DNA from: Nitrospinaceae bacterium
GTDB lineage: Bacteria; Nitrospinota; Nitrospinia; Nitrospinales; VA-1
Length of the DNA stretch: 38,270 nt
Assembly (NCBI GenBank): GCA_021604505.1
Contig: BQJC01000007.1
Location: forward strand, 1-38,270
Direction of reading: 5' to 3'
The notes below the pieces were generated by a model. The model was not told the origin of the DNA. It was given only the letters and a program-made list of their open reading frames with translations, and searched no databases. The position numbers were made by a program, and so were the translations under genes. Of this stretch, positions 26,565-34,789 are shown piece by piece (position 1 is the first letter of the stretch; every line of letters begins with the position of its first letter).

Positions 26565-27212
26565 ATGAGTCCTTCTTCTCAAACACCGCCGTTTTCTAAA
26601 GGGGAAGGAATCGCCCTAGTGCTCTCCGCCCCTTCCGGCACGGGCAAGACCACCGTCTTAAAACGCTTGATGGAAAAACGGCCCGGCATCCGGTTCACCG
26701 TTTCCCACACCACCCGCTCACCACGCAAAGATGAAATCGAGGGTGAACATTATTTTTTTATTTCGGAAGCGGAATTCCATGAAAAAATGGAACGGGGAGA
26801 TTTTATCGAATGGGCCAAAATTTCCAGCAATTTTTATGGGACGGCTTTCGATTCGATCAACGATTATAAAAAAAAGGGGCACGATTTTATCCTGGAGTTG
26901 GACGTGCAAGGAGCCGAATCTCTACGCAAACTCAATTTCCCCGGAGTGTTCGTTTTTATTTTGCCGCCTTCCATTGAGGAATTATCGGCCCGCCTGACAA
27001 ACCGGAACACCGAGTCCCAGGAAAAAATCAACCTGCGACTTCAAACCGGGTTGAGAGAAATCAAACAGTGCCTCAGCTACGACTACATATTGATCAACCG
27101 TGAAGTGGAGGAAACCGTTGACAATCTCATCGCGATCATCAAAGCGGAAAAATGCCGGCCCGCTTGCTTCACGCCTCCATCCCAGGATATTCAAGCTTTA
27201 TTGGATAAATAA
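26565..27212 (+). CDS. gmk: Guanylate kinase
   Basis: It phosphorylates GMP to GDP. The P-loop is APSGTGKTT (about residues 22-30), in the form SAPSG rather than the common SGPSG. GMP-binding residues lie in FTVSHTTRSPRKDEIEGEHY, FHEKMERGDFIEWAKISSNF and YGT. The lid region holds LSARLTNRNTESQEKINLRL. Length (215) is normal. The ATG chosen lacks a clear ribosome-binding site; a GTG at 26618 is too close to the P-loop to be likely. It lies between yicC and hisC, and rpoZ, often next in this cluster, is absent. Confidence 0.96.
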   Translation: MSPSSQTPPFSKGEGIALVLSAPSGTGKTTVLKRLMEKRPGIRFTVSHTTRSPRKDEIEGEHYFFISEAEFHEKMERGDFIEWAKISSNFYGTAFDSINDYKKKGHDFILELDVQGAESLRKLNFPGVFVFILPPSIEELSARLTNRNTESQEKINLRLQTGLREIKQCLSYDYILINREVEETVDNLIAIIKAEKCRPACFTPPSQDIQALLDK

Positions 27213-27224
27213 GGAACAAGAATA

Positions 27225-28307
27225 ATGGCAACTGTCGATCTCACAAATTTGGTCCGCGAAAAAGTAAAGTCCCTCAAAGCCTACCAGGTGGAGAATTTCG
27301 ACTGCGAGATCAAATTGCACGCCAACGAAAACCCGTTTCCGCCACCCGCAGAATTGTTAAGGCAGTTTGATGAAAGTTTGAAGGAGATTCAACTGAACCG
27401 TTATCCCGACCCGGACTGCCTGCGATTGAAAGCGGCCATCACGGAAGTCAACGGCTTTCCCGCAGAATCTCTGGTTATCGGCAACGGGTCCGACGAACTC
27501 CTTCATCTGATTCTGCAAATTTTTTGCGACGCAGGGGAATCCTATTCTTATCCCGACCCGACCTTTGGAATGTACTCCATCATCGGCAAGGGCATGGGGC
27601 TCGTTCCCCAGCCTTTCCCTTTGAAAGAAAACTGGGACTTTAACGGCGATGATTTTTTGAAATTTCTGAACGAGAAAAAAGCCCGGGTGGTATTTTTCAG
27701 TTACCCCAACAATCCCACTGGAAACTGTTATTCCGCAAAAGAAATTGAAAAAGTCATCGAAAATTTTCAGGGAATCGTCGTTCTGGATGAAGCCTATTTT
27801 GACTTCGCCCATAAAACGTTTTGCCAATCCATCAAAGAGCACAACAATCTGATCGTTCTGAGAAGTTTGTCCAAAATCGGCCTGGCGGGGTTGCGAGTCG
27901 GTTATGGGATCGCCAACCCCCTGATCATCGACCAGATCAACAAAGTCCGCCTGCCGTACAATTCCAACACCGTCTCCCAGGAATTTGCCACCCGGCTGTT
28001 GAACAATTTTGCGCCGGTTCAGGAGCAAATCGACGTTATTTTACGGGAGCGGGACCGCCTGATTGAGGGTCTTTCGCAACTGGATTTTATAACCGTGTTT
28101 CCGACGGATTCCAATTTCATCTTGTTTCGGGTCCACGACGACGGCGATAAACTGTTTAAACAATTGATGAAAAACGGCATTCTGGTGCGTAATTTATCGG
28201 CCCATCCCCTGCTAAAAAACTGTTTGCGGATCACCGGCGGCACGGCAAAAGAAAATGACCGATTTTTGGCCCAATTGGGTAAAATAGGTGGTACGGGAAA
28301 CGGATGA
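27225..28307 (+). CDS. hisC: Histidinol-phosphate aminotransferase
   Basis: This PLP enzyme makes histidinol phosphate in histidine biosynthesis. Fold-type I motifs are visible: KLHANENPFPPP near residues 30-41, VIGNGSDELLHLI, FFSYPNNPTGN, VVLDEAYFDF with Asp188, and the Schiff-base lysine Lys217 in RSLSKIGLAGLRVGYG. The C-terminal Arg motif is KNCLRITGGT. Length (360) is standard. The gene starts 12 bp after gmk and its stop lies 16 bp before mltG, so it sits inside the plus-strand run. Other his genes are not adjacent; a hisN-like phosphatase is about 16 kb to the left. Confidence 0.93.
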   Translation: MATVDLTNLVREKVKSLKAYQVENFDCEIKLHANENPFPPPAELLRQFDESLKEIQLNRYPDPDCLRLKAAITEVNGFPAESLVIGNGSDELLHLILQIFCDAGESYSYPDPTFGMYSIIGKGMGLVPQPFPLKENWDFNGDDFLKFLNEKKARVVFFSYPNNPTGNCYSAKEIEKVIENFQGIVVLDEAYFDFAHKTFCQSIKEHNNLIVLRSLSKIGLAGLRVGYGIANPLIIDQINKVRLPYNSNTVSQEFATRLLNNFAPVQEQIDVILRERDRLIEGLSQLDFITVFPTDSNFILFRVHDDGDKLFKQLMKNGILVRNLSAHPLLKNCLRITGGTAKENDRFLAQLGKIGGTGNG

Positions 28308-28323
28308 TTGCGAGTTTGAGAAG

Positions 28324-29352
28324 ATGAGCGGATTTAAAAAATTTGCTTTCGGTTCTATTGGAGCGGTGCTTGTCATTTTCTGGATTGTGGGCGGCTTTTT
28401 TTACTATTTGGCAACCCATTCGGTCTCTGAAGAATTTCACCCTGAAATTGTCAACATTGCTCCAGGGATGACGCTGAAGAAAATCTCCACTTCTTTAGAG
28501 GACAAACATCTCATCCGCAGTTCCATTTCATTTCAGCTTCTGGCGCACTTGCAAAAAAAGCAGGGTCAAATTCAGGTGGGCGAATATGAATTGTCGCCTT
28601 CCATGACCCCCGGGGAAATATTGCTGAAAGTCACGTCGGGCAAGACCGTCCTGCACGCCGCCACCATCCCGGAAGGCTACCGGATTACAGAGATTGCCGC
28701 GCTTCTGGCGGAACGGGGGCTGGCCAACCGGGAAGAGTTCATCCGCCAGACCCAGGACAATGAATTGATTCAATCCAGCGGCATACCGGGAAATTCCCTG
28801 GAAGGCTATTTGTTCCCGGAAACCTACCACTTTAGCAGGAATACCCCGGAACAAAAGATCGTACAGAAAATGCTGAAAACATTTAAAGAGCAGGTTGCGA
28901 CCGCAGATGTTAAAAACCGGGCAAAGGCCTTAAACCTGACGTTCCACCAGATCATCACCCTTGCGTCTCTCATTGAAAAAGAAACCGGTGTCGATGAAGA
29001 GAGAAAAATCATTTCGTCCGTCTTTCACAACCGCTTGAAAAAAGACATGCGCCTGCAAACCGATCCGACGGTTATTTACGCCATCAGCAATTTTGACGGC
29101 AACATCCGCAAAAAAGATCTTTCCATCGACTCGCCTTACAACACTTATAAATATAAAGGATTGCCTCCCGGACCGATCGCCAGCCCCGGCCTCAAATCGA
29201 TCGTTGCGGCCTTGAACCCGGACGACACCAACTATCTTTATTTCGTATCGCGAAAGAATGGCAGTCACCAGTTCTCTTCGACTCTAATGGAGCACAACCG
29301 CGCCGTTCAAAAGTATCAGTTGCGGCGCATCGCCAACCGCGGCCGCCCTTGA
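28324..29352 (+). CDS. mltG: Endolytic murein transglycosylase MltG
   Basis: MltG cleaves nascent peptidoglycan in the periplasm and sets glycan-strand length. The 342-residue product has an N-terminal membrane helix (IGAVLVIFWIVGGFFYYLA, residues 12-30) and a LysM-like region (TLKKISTSLEDKHLI). The YceG domain carries catalytic Glu218 in LASLIEKETGVDEER, then FHNRLKKDMRLQTDPTVIYA and SPYNTYKYKGLPPGPIASPG. Glu218 is the same position as in E. coli MltG. I chose the ATG at 28324; the longer frame begins with GTG at 28288 inside hisC. Confidence 0.96.
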   Translation: MSGFKKFAFGSIGAVLVIFWIVGGFFYYLATHSVSEEFHPEIVNIAPGMTLKKISTSLEDKHLIRSSISFQLLAHLQKKQGQIQVGEYELSPSMTPGEILLKVTSGKTVLHAATIPEGYRITEIAALLAERGLANREEFIRQTQDNELIQSSGIPGNSLEGYLFPETYHFSRNTPEQKIVQKMLKTFKEQVATADVKNRAKALNLTFHQIITLASLIEKETGVDEERKIISSVFHNRLKKDMRLQTDPTVIYAISNFDGNIRKKDLSIDSPYNTYKYKGLPPGPIASPGLKSIVAALNPDDTNYLYFVSRKNGSHQFSSTLMEHNRAVQKYQLRRIANRGRP

Positions 29353-29388
29353 CCCGAAACACCGGCCTTATCCCACAGGTAAATCCCT

Positions 29389-29517
29389 ATGACAAAAAAA
29401 AATCGGCTGTTCAGTTACAAAGACAATTCTTTCTTCAACGCCTTCATTCACACAGGAATGCTGATCAAAGTTTTGATCGCGATCGCGATGATTGTCGGAC
29501 TCTGGTATTACCTTTAA
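29389..29517 (+). CDS. 42-residue membrane microprotein downstream of mltG
   Basis: The frame reads MTKKNRLFSYKDNSFFNAFI, then a single hydrophobic helix (GMLIKVLIAIAMIVGLWYYL) running to the last residue. AGG about nine bases before the ATG is a weak ribosome-binding site. It lies 36 bp after mltG and on the same strand, so it probably shares that transcript. The basic N-terminus predicts a cytoplasmic N-tail with the helix in the inner membrane. Function unknown; a role with cell-wall enzymes is only suggested by position. Confidence 0.55.
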   Translation: MTKKNRLFSYKDNSFFNAFIHTGMLIKVLIAIAMIVGLWYYL

Positions 29518-29628
29518 GCTTGTCAACGATCCCCCCTCCAACGATTTTTCCTGACCGAACGCTTGCAAAACCGGGGAAACAGGAATAAGTTATATGAAAC
29601 GATACCTTGCGGCGGGAGGATATTTCTT

Positions 29629-30177
29629 ATGAGTCAAGAGAAGATGCACCCACAGAATTTCGACCATTCCCAGTGGTTAAAAACAATCGCGGATTCCTGG
29701 GACAACGCGCAGGCGTTTTTTGGAGAGGTCTGGGAAACCTGTAAAGTTCTGTTCAAAAAAGCGCTGAAGCAAGGAATCAAAGAAGTAAAATTTTTTCTTT
29801 CCCGGTCCACCCCGTTCGATTTTATCTGCGGCGGTTTGAACGCTCTCTTCGGGTTTTTAGCCGCGTTGATTTTCCTTTCCGGGTTTGGCCTGCTCGGATA
29901 TCAAACCCTGCTCTGGCTCATCGACGGCGTTTGGACGGAATACCCTCTGGCCATCGTTTTTAATGCCCTGTTTGAGAACACCGCCCTGCACTCCTGGGTT
30001 TCCAATCCAGAGTCGTGGTATGGCCTGCAAAAGGTCGTTGCATGGACCCTTGAGAACATTCCGCTTTCCGCGGCTCTCATTGTTCCAGGATTCATTCTCG
30101 CCTCGATTTTATCGGGAATCATGGCAGGAGCCATCGCGATTCGCTATTATCAGTTCAAAAAAGCCGGGAAAGAATGA
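29629..30177 (+). CDS. Membrane protein of unknown function
   Basis: The 182-residue product (from ATG at 29629, with GGGAGG upstream) has a polar N-terminal half with helices (WDNAQAFFGEVWETCKVLFK). Hydrophobic segments follow: FICGGLNALFGFLAALIFLS, GFGLLGYQTLLWLI and SAALIVPGFILASILSGIMA. The C-terminus is basic (FKKAGKE). Three membrane helices are predicted. No domain is recognised. It is the last gene of the plus-strand run that begins with the reductase fusion. A longer frame from 29563 lacks a ribosome-binding site. Confidence 0.7.
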   Translation: MSQEKMHPQNFDHSQWLKTIADSWDNAQAFFGEVWETCKVLFKKALKQGIKEVKFFLSRSTPFDFICGGLNALFGFLAALIFLSGFGLLGYQTLLWLIDGVWTEYPLAIVFNALFENTALHSWVSNPESWYGLQKVVAWTLENIPLSAALIVPGFILASILSGIMAGAIAIRYYQFKKAGKE

Positions 30178-30421
30178 GAAAAGGACGACCCTTGTTCCAT
30201 GTCAGGTCAATAAAGCGAAAAATGCCTCCGGTTTCTTCAGGCGTACCGTTCAAAAGTAATTCCTTTTCTCAACGCGCAGGAAACCCCTGAAATTTCGGTG
30301 GATAGCAGTTTTTCGCTCTTTTTTCACTGTAAATCTTATAAAAACCCTTTATTATACTTAGAGTTCAGTTAACTTTCAGCTCACCCGACTCAACCACTCT
30401 CACTGAAAAGATAAGCGAATA

Positions 30422-31348
30422 ATGAATATTTTAATTACTGGCGGCGCAGGGTTTATAGGTTCCCACATTGCCGATGCCTACCTGAAACAGGGGCATCGGG
30501 TGGTCATTCTCGACAATTTGTCCTCGGGTAAAAAGGAAAACATCCCCCAAAAGGCTGTTTTCCACGAAATAGATCTATTAGACCCTGCCGTGGAAAAGCT
30601 GGTAAAGGACGAAGGCATAGAAGTGATCAACCACCATGCGGCTCAGATCTCAGTCATCAATTCCGTGAACGACCCGCTGAACGATGCAAATATTAACATT
30701 CTGGGAACTATCAAATTACTGCAATACGCCGTATCCAGTGGCGTAAAAAAGTTTATATTCGCATCCACCGGAGGCGCCATCTACGGGCTTCAGGACACCT
30801 TCCCTGCCGATGAGAGCCATGTCTGCCGCCCGGAAAGCCCCTACGCGGTTTCCAAATTTTCGGCGGAAAACTACATCAATTACCATCAAATAACCTACGG
30901 TTTGAACGCCACGGTCCTGCGTTACAGCAATGTCTACGGCCCCCGGCAGGACCCTCATGGAGAAGCGGGAGTGGTGGCTATCTTTTGCCAAAAACTCTTG
31001 AAAAAATCCCAGCCGACGATATTTGGAGGCGGGGAACAAACCCGGGATTTTGTCGCAGTGATGGACGTCACTCAGGCCAACGTCCAGGCCCTCAATCCCT
31101 CACTGACGGGAATATTCAACATTGGCACGGGAAAAGAAACTACCGTCAACGAACTGTATAAGCACCTTGCCGAAATGGCTGGAAACAACATTTCCCCCGT
31201 TCAAGGGCCGGCCCGCAAAGGCGAATTACAAAGAAGCGTTATCGCTCCTGGGAAGTTTAAGAAGTCTACGGGCTGGCAGCCGGAAGTGCCTTTAAGGCAG
31301 GGACTGGAGAAAACCTTTGAATTCTTTGCCAACCCTGTTTCAAAATAA
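30422..31348 (+). CDS. NAD-dependent sugar epimerase/dehydratase (UDP-glucose 4-epimerase-like)
   Basis: The 308-residue product is an extended short-chain dehydrogenase. The NAD-binding motif GGAGFIGSHIADAYLKQGH is at residues 7-25. DNLSSGKKENI follows, then the catalytic stretch FASTGGAIYG with Tyr and Lys in SPYAVSKFSAENY, and RYSNVYGPRQDPHGEAGVVA. The AIYG/YGPRQ pattern resembles GalE-type UDP-glucose or UDP-N-acetylglucosamine 4-epimerases used for surface polysaccharide. The exact sugar cannot be decided. No glycosyltransferase cluster surrounds it. A 244-bp gap lies upstream, so it probably has its own promoter. Confidence 0.9.
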   Translation: MNILITGGAGFIGSHIADAYLKQGHRVVILDNLSSGKKENIPQKAVFHEIDLLDPAVEKLVKDEGIEVINHHAAQISVINSVNDPLNDANINILGTIKLLQYAVSSGVKKFIFASTGGAIYGLQDTFPADESHVCRPESPYAVSKFSAENYINYHQITYGLNATVLRYSNVYGPRQDPHGEAGVVAIFCQKLLKKSQPTIFGGGEQTRDFVAVMDVTQANVQALNPSLTGIFNIGTGKETTVNELYKHLAEMAGNNISPVQGPARKGELQRSVIAPGKFKKSTGWQPEVPLRQGLEKTFEFFANPVSK

Positions 31349-31429
31349 TCCCATTTATTTCAATAGGTTACATTATAACCCGCCTTTCATTTTCCGGGAT
31401 TCCCACCGCATCCGGTCAATGTGACAAAC

Positions 31430-31460
31430 CTTTAACATTCCCTTAACTCATCCTTCATAC
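31430..31460 (+). promoter_or_regulatory. Pho-box-like direct repeats upstream of a small membrane-protein gene
   Basis: The sequence around 31430-31459 shows TTTAAC and CTTAAC half-sites about 11 bases apart, then TCCTTCAT, each beginning with a C/T-rich CCTT. The 11-base spacing resembles phosphate-regulon PhoB/PhoP boxes. A possible -10 (GATAAT at 31461-31466) follows. No phosphate gene is nearby, so this is tentative. Confidence 0.25.
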
Positions 31461-31537
31461 GATAATTTTAAACTAATATCAGATCAACGATATTAACAAC
31501 CCGGCTCAGTTAAAGTCTTTTTTTGGGGAATACAGTT

Positions 31538-31807
31538 ATGGACCTTTTTATAGCCAATTCATTCAGTGGCCTTGTTATCTTTTTCATTGGAATCACCCTT
31601 CTCAATGTTTGCAGCTTCATCGACAGGGAAAACCATCACAATATGAAAAGAAGCCGGATGCTCGTTTGGTATGGCCGGCGAAAAATTGATACTTTCGCCA
31701 CCCTGCCCTTTTCCTTCAAGAGCAGTTGCATGACCTATTTGGGGTCGGTTTTGGCTTTATACGGGTTGGTTCAGGTGCTCGGTTCTATCGTCTGGATGGA
31801 TTTTTAG
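31538..31807 (+). CDS. 89-residue two-helix membrane protein
   Basis: From ATG at 31538 (GGGGA eight bases upstream) the protein reads MDLFIANSFSGLVIFFIGIT. Helix one is at about 8-26. A basic loop follows (MKRSRMLVWYGRRKIDTFAT), then helix two (YLGSVLALYGLVQVLGSIVW). Both ends face the same side. It is presumably in the inner membrane. No family recognised. It is a single gene preceded by the Pho-box-like repeats. Confidence 0.65.
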   Translation: MDLFIANSFSGLVIFFIGITLLNVCSFIDRENHHNMKRSRMLVWYGRRKIDTFATLPFSFKSSCMTYLGSVLALYGLVQVLGSIVWMDF

Positions 31808-31829
31808 TCTATCAAGTCATTTAGAGGGT

Positions 31830-32570
31830 TTACTGGACTTTCAGCGCCATCATCGTGACGTCATCGTGTTCGAAATTTCCTCCGGAAAACTCCAACAAAG
31901 AATCAAGCACCGCGGTTTTTACTCCCTGAGCATCGCGGCCGGAATTCCTGTTCAATACCCCGATCAATCGGTCCATACCAAACAACTGGTTTTCTTTATT
32001 GCGCGTTTCCAGAACGCCATCGGTATAAATAAACAACTGATCGTTGGAATTGAGAGAGACAAATTCCCTGTCGTAGATCGTGTTTTCTATGATGCCCAGG
32101 GGAAGATTGGCTTTTTGGGAGGGTTTTTCCAGAGTCAACCGTTTCCACTGGTTTTCACCCGACCGGTTGATCAGCACCGGAGGGTGGCCTGCAGAGGAAA
32201 AATGCAGGTGGGAATCACCTTTATTGAAAGTAATGATTTGAGCCGTGGTCAGGGCCTTGGTTCCTTCCTGTTTCACCAGGTTGTTCAGGTCGGAAAGGAT
32301 CAAATTCCCCTCTAAATCGTTCATATGCGACACCATGGTGGAGTACAACCATTGACTGGTGGCGCTGACCGCATTCCCGTGGCCGGTGACATCGGCGATC
32401 GCGATCCGGGTCAACATTTCCTTACCACAAACACTGAAATAATAAATATCTCCGCCCTTTTCGCCGTCCGTTCCCTTGGAGAAAAGACTGGCCGTCATGG
32501 CCCCGGCACACACTTCCGTGTCAATTTTTTGGTTACCGCCCCAAACCTCAGAACAATTGATGGTCTGCAT
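31830..32570 (-). CDS. SpoIIE/PP2C-type serine phosphatase
   Basis: The 246-residue product is a stand-alone PPM-fold phosphatase of the SpoIIE/RsbU type, which dephosphorylates phosphoserine on anti-anti-sigma factors. Metal-binding motifs are present: GGDIYYFSVC, IADVTGHGNAVSATSQWLYS, FIYTDGVLETRNKENQLFGM and HDDVTMMALKV. There is no sensor, PAS or response-regulator domain in front of it, so the input signal must come from elsewhere; the first 30 residues hold nothing recognisable. No anti-sigma partner is adjacent. Confidence 0.9.
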   Translation of the reverse strand: MQTINCSEVWGGNQKIDTEVCAGAMTASLFSKGTDGEKGGDIYYFSVCGKEMLTRIAIADVTGHGNAVSATSQWLYSTMVSHMNDLEGNLILSDLNNLVKQEGTKALTTAQIITFNKGDSHLHFSSAGHPPVLINRSGENQWKRLTLEKPSQKANLPLGIIENTIYDREFVSLNSNDQLFIYTDGVLETRNKENQLFGMDRLIGVLNRNSGRDAQGVKTAVLDSLLEFSGGNFEHDDVTMMALKVQ

Positions 32571-32711
32571 TTTTTTTCCTGATGAACAGCCCCCGAAAAA
32601 TTTAAAAAGTAATTTCTATTTAGTCTTTCCACCGAAAGAATCATTACCTTCTTTCGGCGAAATTAAAGAAGCGAGCTCAATCAATGGGGAACAAGGCCGT
32701 TTGGAGTTTCA

Positions 32712-32894
32712 TTATTTCTTATTATTAAGCGAATCCTTGACGGTTAAATAGGTAAAAATCACCCCCCAGCCAATGGCGATATAAATCACGCTTCGGACAA
32801 AGTTCCCGTCCAACGCACCGATCAGGACCCAAAAAATGGACCCGATGACCCAGAAAATGATGAAAATAGTGCGCAGGCCGCTGTTTTCCGACAT
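32712..32894 (-). CDS. 60-residue two-helix membrane protein
   Basis: The product reads MSENSGLRTIFIIFWVIGSI and ends TYLTVKDSLNNKK. Two hydrophobic segments, at about 9-27 and 33-51, give a hairpin in the inner membrane. The ATG is preceded by GAGG with a seven-base spacer. No family is recognised. It lies 141 bp upstream of the phosphatase gene on the same strand. An overlapping frame at 32725-32907 is a shadow. Confidence 0.6.
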   Translation of the reverse strand: MSENSGLRTIFIIFWVIGSIFWVLIGALDGNFVRSVIYIAIGWGVIFTYLTVKDSLNNKK

Positions 32895-32960
32895 CCAATC
32901 CCCTCAAGTGACTCCCTAAGTATTCTTCTCCTCCGCCAAGGCGCTTCGAACCATCAATAA

Positions 32961-33359
32961 CTACGGTTTATGCCGGCCCCATACAATTTCAGAATCAGAA
33001 ACATCGGGACCCGTATCACTCACAGGCATGACTTTAGCTTTAGAAGCGGCCTTTGCAGGCGCAGGTGCGGCGGCGCTCATCGATCCCAGCAAACGGCTTT
33101 TCGTCGGACCGTCCAACTCTCCAGTCGCGGACAACCCTTCGCTTTCCTGAAATTTCATGACCGCGCTCTTGGTCCTGGGTCCCCAAATGCCATCGGCCGG
33201 ACCCGGCTCATACGCCCTTTCGGTCAAAGCCTCCTGAACCTTTCGCACCAGATCACCGGCAAACACCGTCGAAATTCCCGTTTGCAGGGCAAACACAAAA
33301 AATAAGGTTGCAACTGCAAATTTATAACCTGTTGAACTCCACATCTTAGCTGTTGTCAT
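32961..33359 (-). CDS. Exported peptidoglycan-binding-domain protein
   Basis: The 132-residue product has a signal peptide (YKFAVATLFFVFALQTGIST, cleavage after VFA near residue 34). A PG_binding_1 domain fills about 37-92, with LVRKVQEALTERAYEPGPAD, GIWGPRTKSAVMKFQESEGL and LDGPTKSRLLG. The tail is Ala/Pro/Lys-rich and ends SEIVWGRHKP. It has no catalytic domain, so it probably tethers itself to the cell wall. AAGGAGG four bases before the ATG marks a strong start. The tail resembles low-complexity linkers of cell-wall proteins. Confidence 0.88.
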   Translation of the reverse strand: MTTAKMWSSTGYKFAVATLFFVFALQTGISTVFAGDLVRKVQEALTERAYEPGPADGIWGPRTKSAVMKFQESEGLSATGELDGPTKSRLLGSMSAAAPAPAKAASKAKVMPVSDTGPDVSDSEIVWGRHKP

Positions 33360-33845
33360 TGTTCCTCCTTAAATTTGTCCCCGCCCCGTTTCCGGGACCT
33401 GTTTTTTTACTTCCACAACAAACAATGAAAATAAGCAAATAGCGGCAGGTTTTAAAACCTGCCTGCCTGGCCACAAAACTTCCAACACGAACAGGCGGTC
33501 CGTATAACCGCAGAACCATTTCATGACAATTTTAATTTGAAGATTAGATTTAATCATATCCCATTGATGAAACACAAGAGGAAAGCCAACTACCGTACTC
33601 ATTTCCATCGAACGATACCAGGAATAGATCACTGTAAAAATTCCCTCCGGTAAACCAGGGAATCGCCTCAGTCATTCTTTAATGCTCCCGGGACAACTCA
33701 ACCCTCTTATTGAAAGCTCATGGCCTGGTATTAAGTGAATGCGATTTTTCAAGTCCTTTCCCTCCTCTGGAATTTTTCCATTTGGACTCATGCGAAAAAG
33801 GCCGTAACATAAAAGGGTATCCTTTAAATTTCAGGAGGTTAACGA
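33360..33845. other. Divergent intergenic region with a perfect palindrome
   Basis: No convincing gene. It holds promoters for the PG-binding gene (left) and the His-rich protein gene (right, AGGAGG at 33834-33839). A perfect 20-base palindrome lies at 33444-33463. Short frames on either strand lack ribosome-binding sites. Confidence 0.4.
33444..33463. repeat. Perfect 20-base palindrome
   Basis: GGCAGGTTTTAAAACCTGCC reads the same on both strands. It lies about 85 bp upstream of the peptidoglycan-binding gene start, a good position for an operator of a dimeric regulator. With no loop it is not a typical terminator. Confidence 0.6.
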
Positions 33846-34268
33846 ATGCTGCAATTCAGGAAAATTGTACTCGTGATGATCCCGGTTTTTATTTTTTTCG
33901 CCCTCTTTTCATCTTCTTCATTCGCTGGTGGAAAGAAATGGAAAAAGCAAAGAATAAAGGCGCATCAAGAAAAAATAGAAACTAAACAGAACGCTCATTT
34001 GGATTGGCGCGATGAGATTAGGTATTCAGAAGGTCACACCCGCGATTGCAACTTACCCCCCGGTTTAGCCAAAAAAGGGAAGGTACCTCCTGGATGGGCG
34101 AAAAAATGCAATCACCAAGGTTCGAAACAGCACCGGAAACACCACGCGAAAAAACATGAAGACGCTCATCCCGATCACGGTCATAAAGGGTCCTCCAACG
34201 ATCACGACAAGCCTTCCGTAAAGGGAGGTGTTGATATTTGGGGAAATGTACACATCCCCCTTCCCTAG
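33846..34268 (+). CDS. Secreted His/Lys-rich small protein
   Basis: The 140-residue product has a signal peptide (MLQFRKIVLVMIPVFIFFAL, cleavage after SFA near residue 27). The mature protein is very basic, with the repeated motif LPPGLAKKGKVPPGWAKKC and a His-rich run (HRKHHAKKHEDAHPDHGHKG). The PPGLAKKGKxPPG repeat resembles RcnB-like or other short exported proteins. His-richness suggests metal binding in the periplasm; this is inference. AGGAGG six bases before ATG is an excellent start. An intrinsic terminator closes the gene. Confidence 0.82.
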   Translation: MLQFRKIVLVMIPVFIFFALFSSSSFAGGKKWKKQRIKAHQEKIETKQNAHLDWRDEIRYSEGHTRDCNLPPGLAKKGKVPPGWAKKCNHQGSKQHRKHHAKKHEDAHPDHGHKGSSNDHDKPSVKGGVDIWGNVHIPLP

Positions 34269-34280
34269 TCCTTGCTCATC

Positions 34281-34324
34281 CTTCTTTGCGGGCCCACCTG
34301 AAAGCGGGCCCCAGAAGTTTTTTT
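34281..34324 (+). terminator. Intrinsic terminator of the His-rich protein gene
   Basis: CTTCT pairs with AGAAG and GGGCCC with GGGCCC (two stacked stems around ACCTGAAAGC), followed by a run of seven T. It starts 12 bases after the stop at 34268. Confidence 0.85.
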
Positions 34325-34430
34325 AAATCTCCACCACAATTTTTTCCGATAACTCAATTGTTTGCGCCATTGGCATTTTCTATTGATTCCAGAAAATAAG
34401 ATTTAAGTTTTTCTGATTTATGTAATTCGG

Positions 34431-34448
34431 ATCACATGAGATTGTGAT
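34431..34448. repeat. Inverted repeat upstream of a small ORF
   Basis: ATCACA-TGAGAT-TGTGAT is a 6-base inverted repeat about 73 bp upstream of the ATG at 34521. It has CRP-like half-sites in the outward order (TCACA then TGTGA), so it is not a normal CRP site. Confidence 0.35.
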
Positions 34449-34520
34449 GTCCTTCTTAAGAGAGAAATCCGATGGATGATATCCTCTTTTCAATTATTAA
34501 TCCGCCATCGGAGAATTCAA

Positions 34521-34688
34521 ATGAAAAGCAAACGTATTGAAAATTGGTTCTCAGAAAAAACATGCCGCGTTAATAGAGAAAGTCCCGGACAGATGTATTT
34601 TACCAGCCAAAGAAAACTCCTGGAATTGAAACGAAATCTCAAAAAAAATTGCCAAAACCGGGAACAAGCCCTGGCCTCCGAAAGGTAA
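34521..34688 (+). CDS. 55-residue basic small protein
   Basis: The frame from ATG at 34521 (GGAGA six bases upstream) starts MKSKRIENWFSEKTCRVNRE, contains SPGQMYFTSQRKLLELKRNL and ends QALASER. It is rich in Lys and Arg with a C-terminal helix, probably cytoplasmic or nucleic-acid binding. A longer frame from 34476 is less likely. No family recognised. Confidence 0.45.
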   Translation: MKSKRIENWFSEKTCRVNRESPGQMYFTSQRKLLELKRNLKKNCQNREQALASER

Positions 34689-34789
34689 ATCCCAGCCGCC
34701 CTCGGGATTCTTTTCAATCGCCACAATCCGCCTCTACAAAATCAAGTGCGCTTTTGCCACTTTCCCGGTATCATGGCATCCTGTCCCTG

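Noticed and set aside
30297-30310. 14-base match (GGTGGATAGCAGTT) shared with 12502-12515, both upstream of genes
   Set aside because: A few repeated 14-mers are expected by chance in 38 kb, and the flanks do not agree.
33369-33632. 87-residue minus-strand frame in the intergenic region
   Set aside because: No ribosome-binding site and it contains the palindrome; no protein-like pattern.
34431-34448. Possible CRP site
   Set aside because: Half-sites are in the reverse order (TCACA then TGTGA) relative to the CRP consensus.
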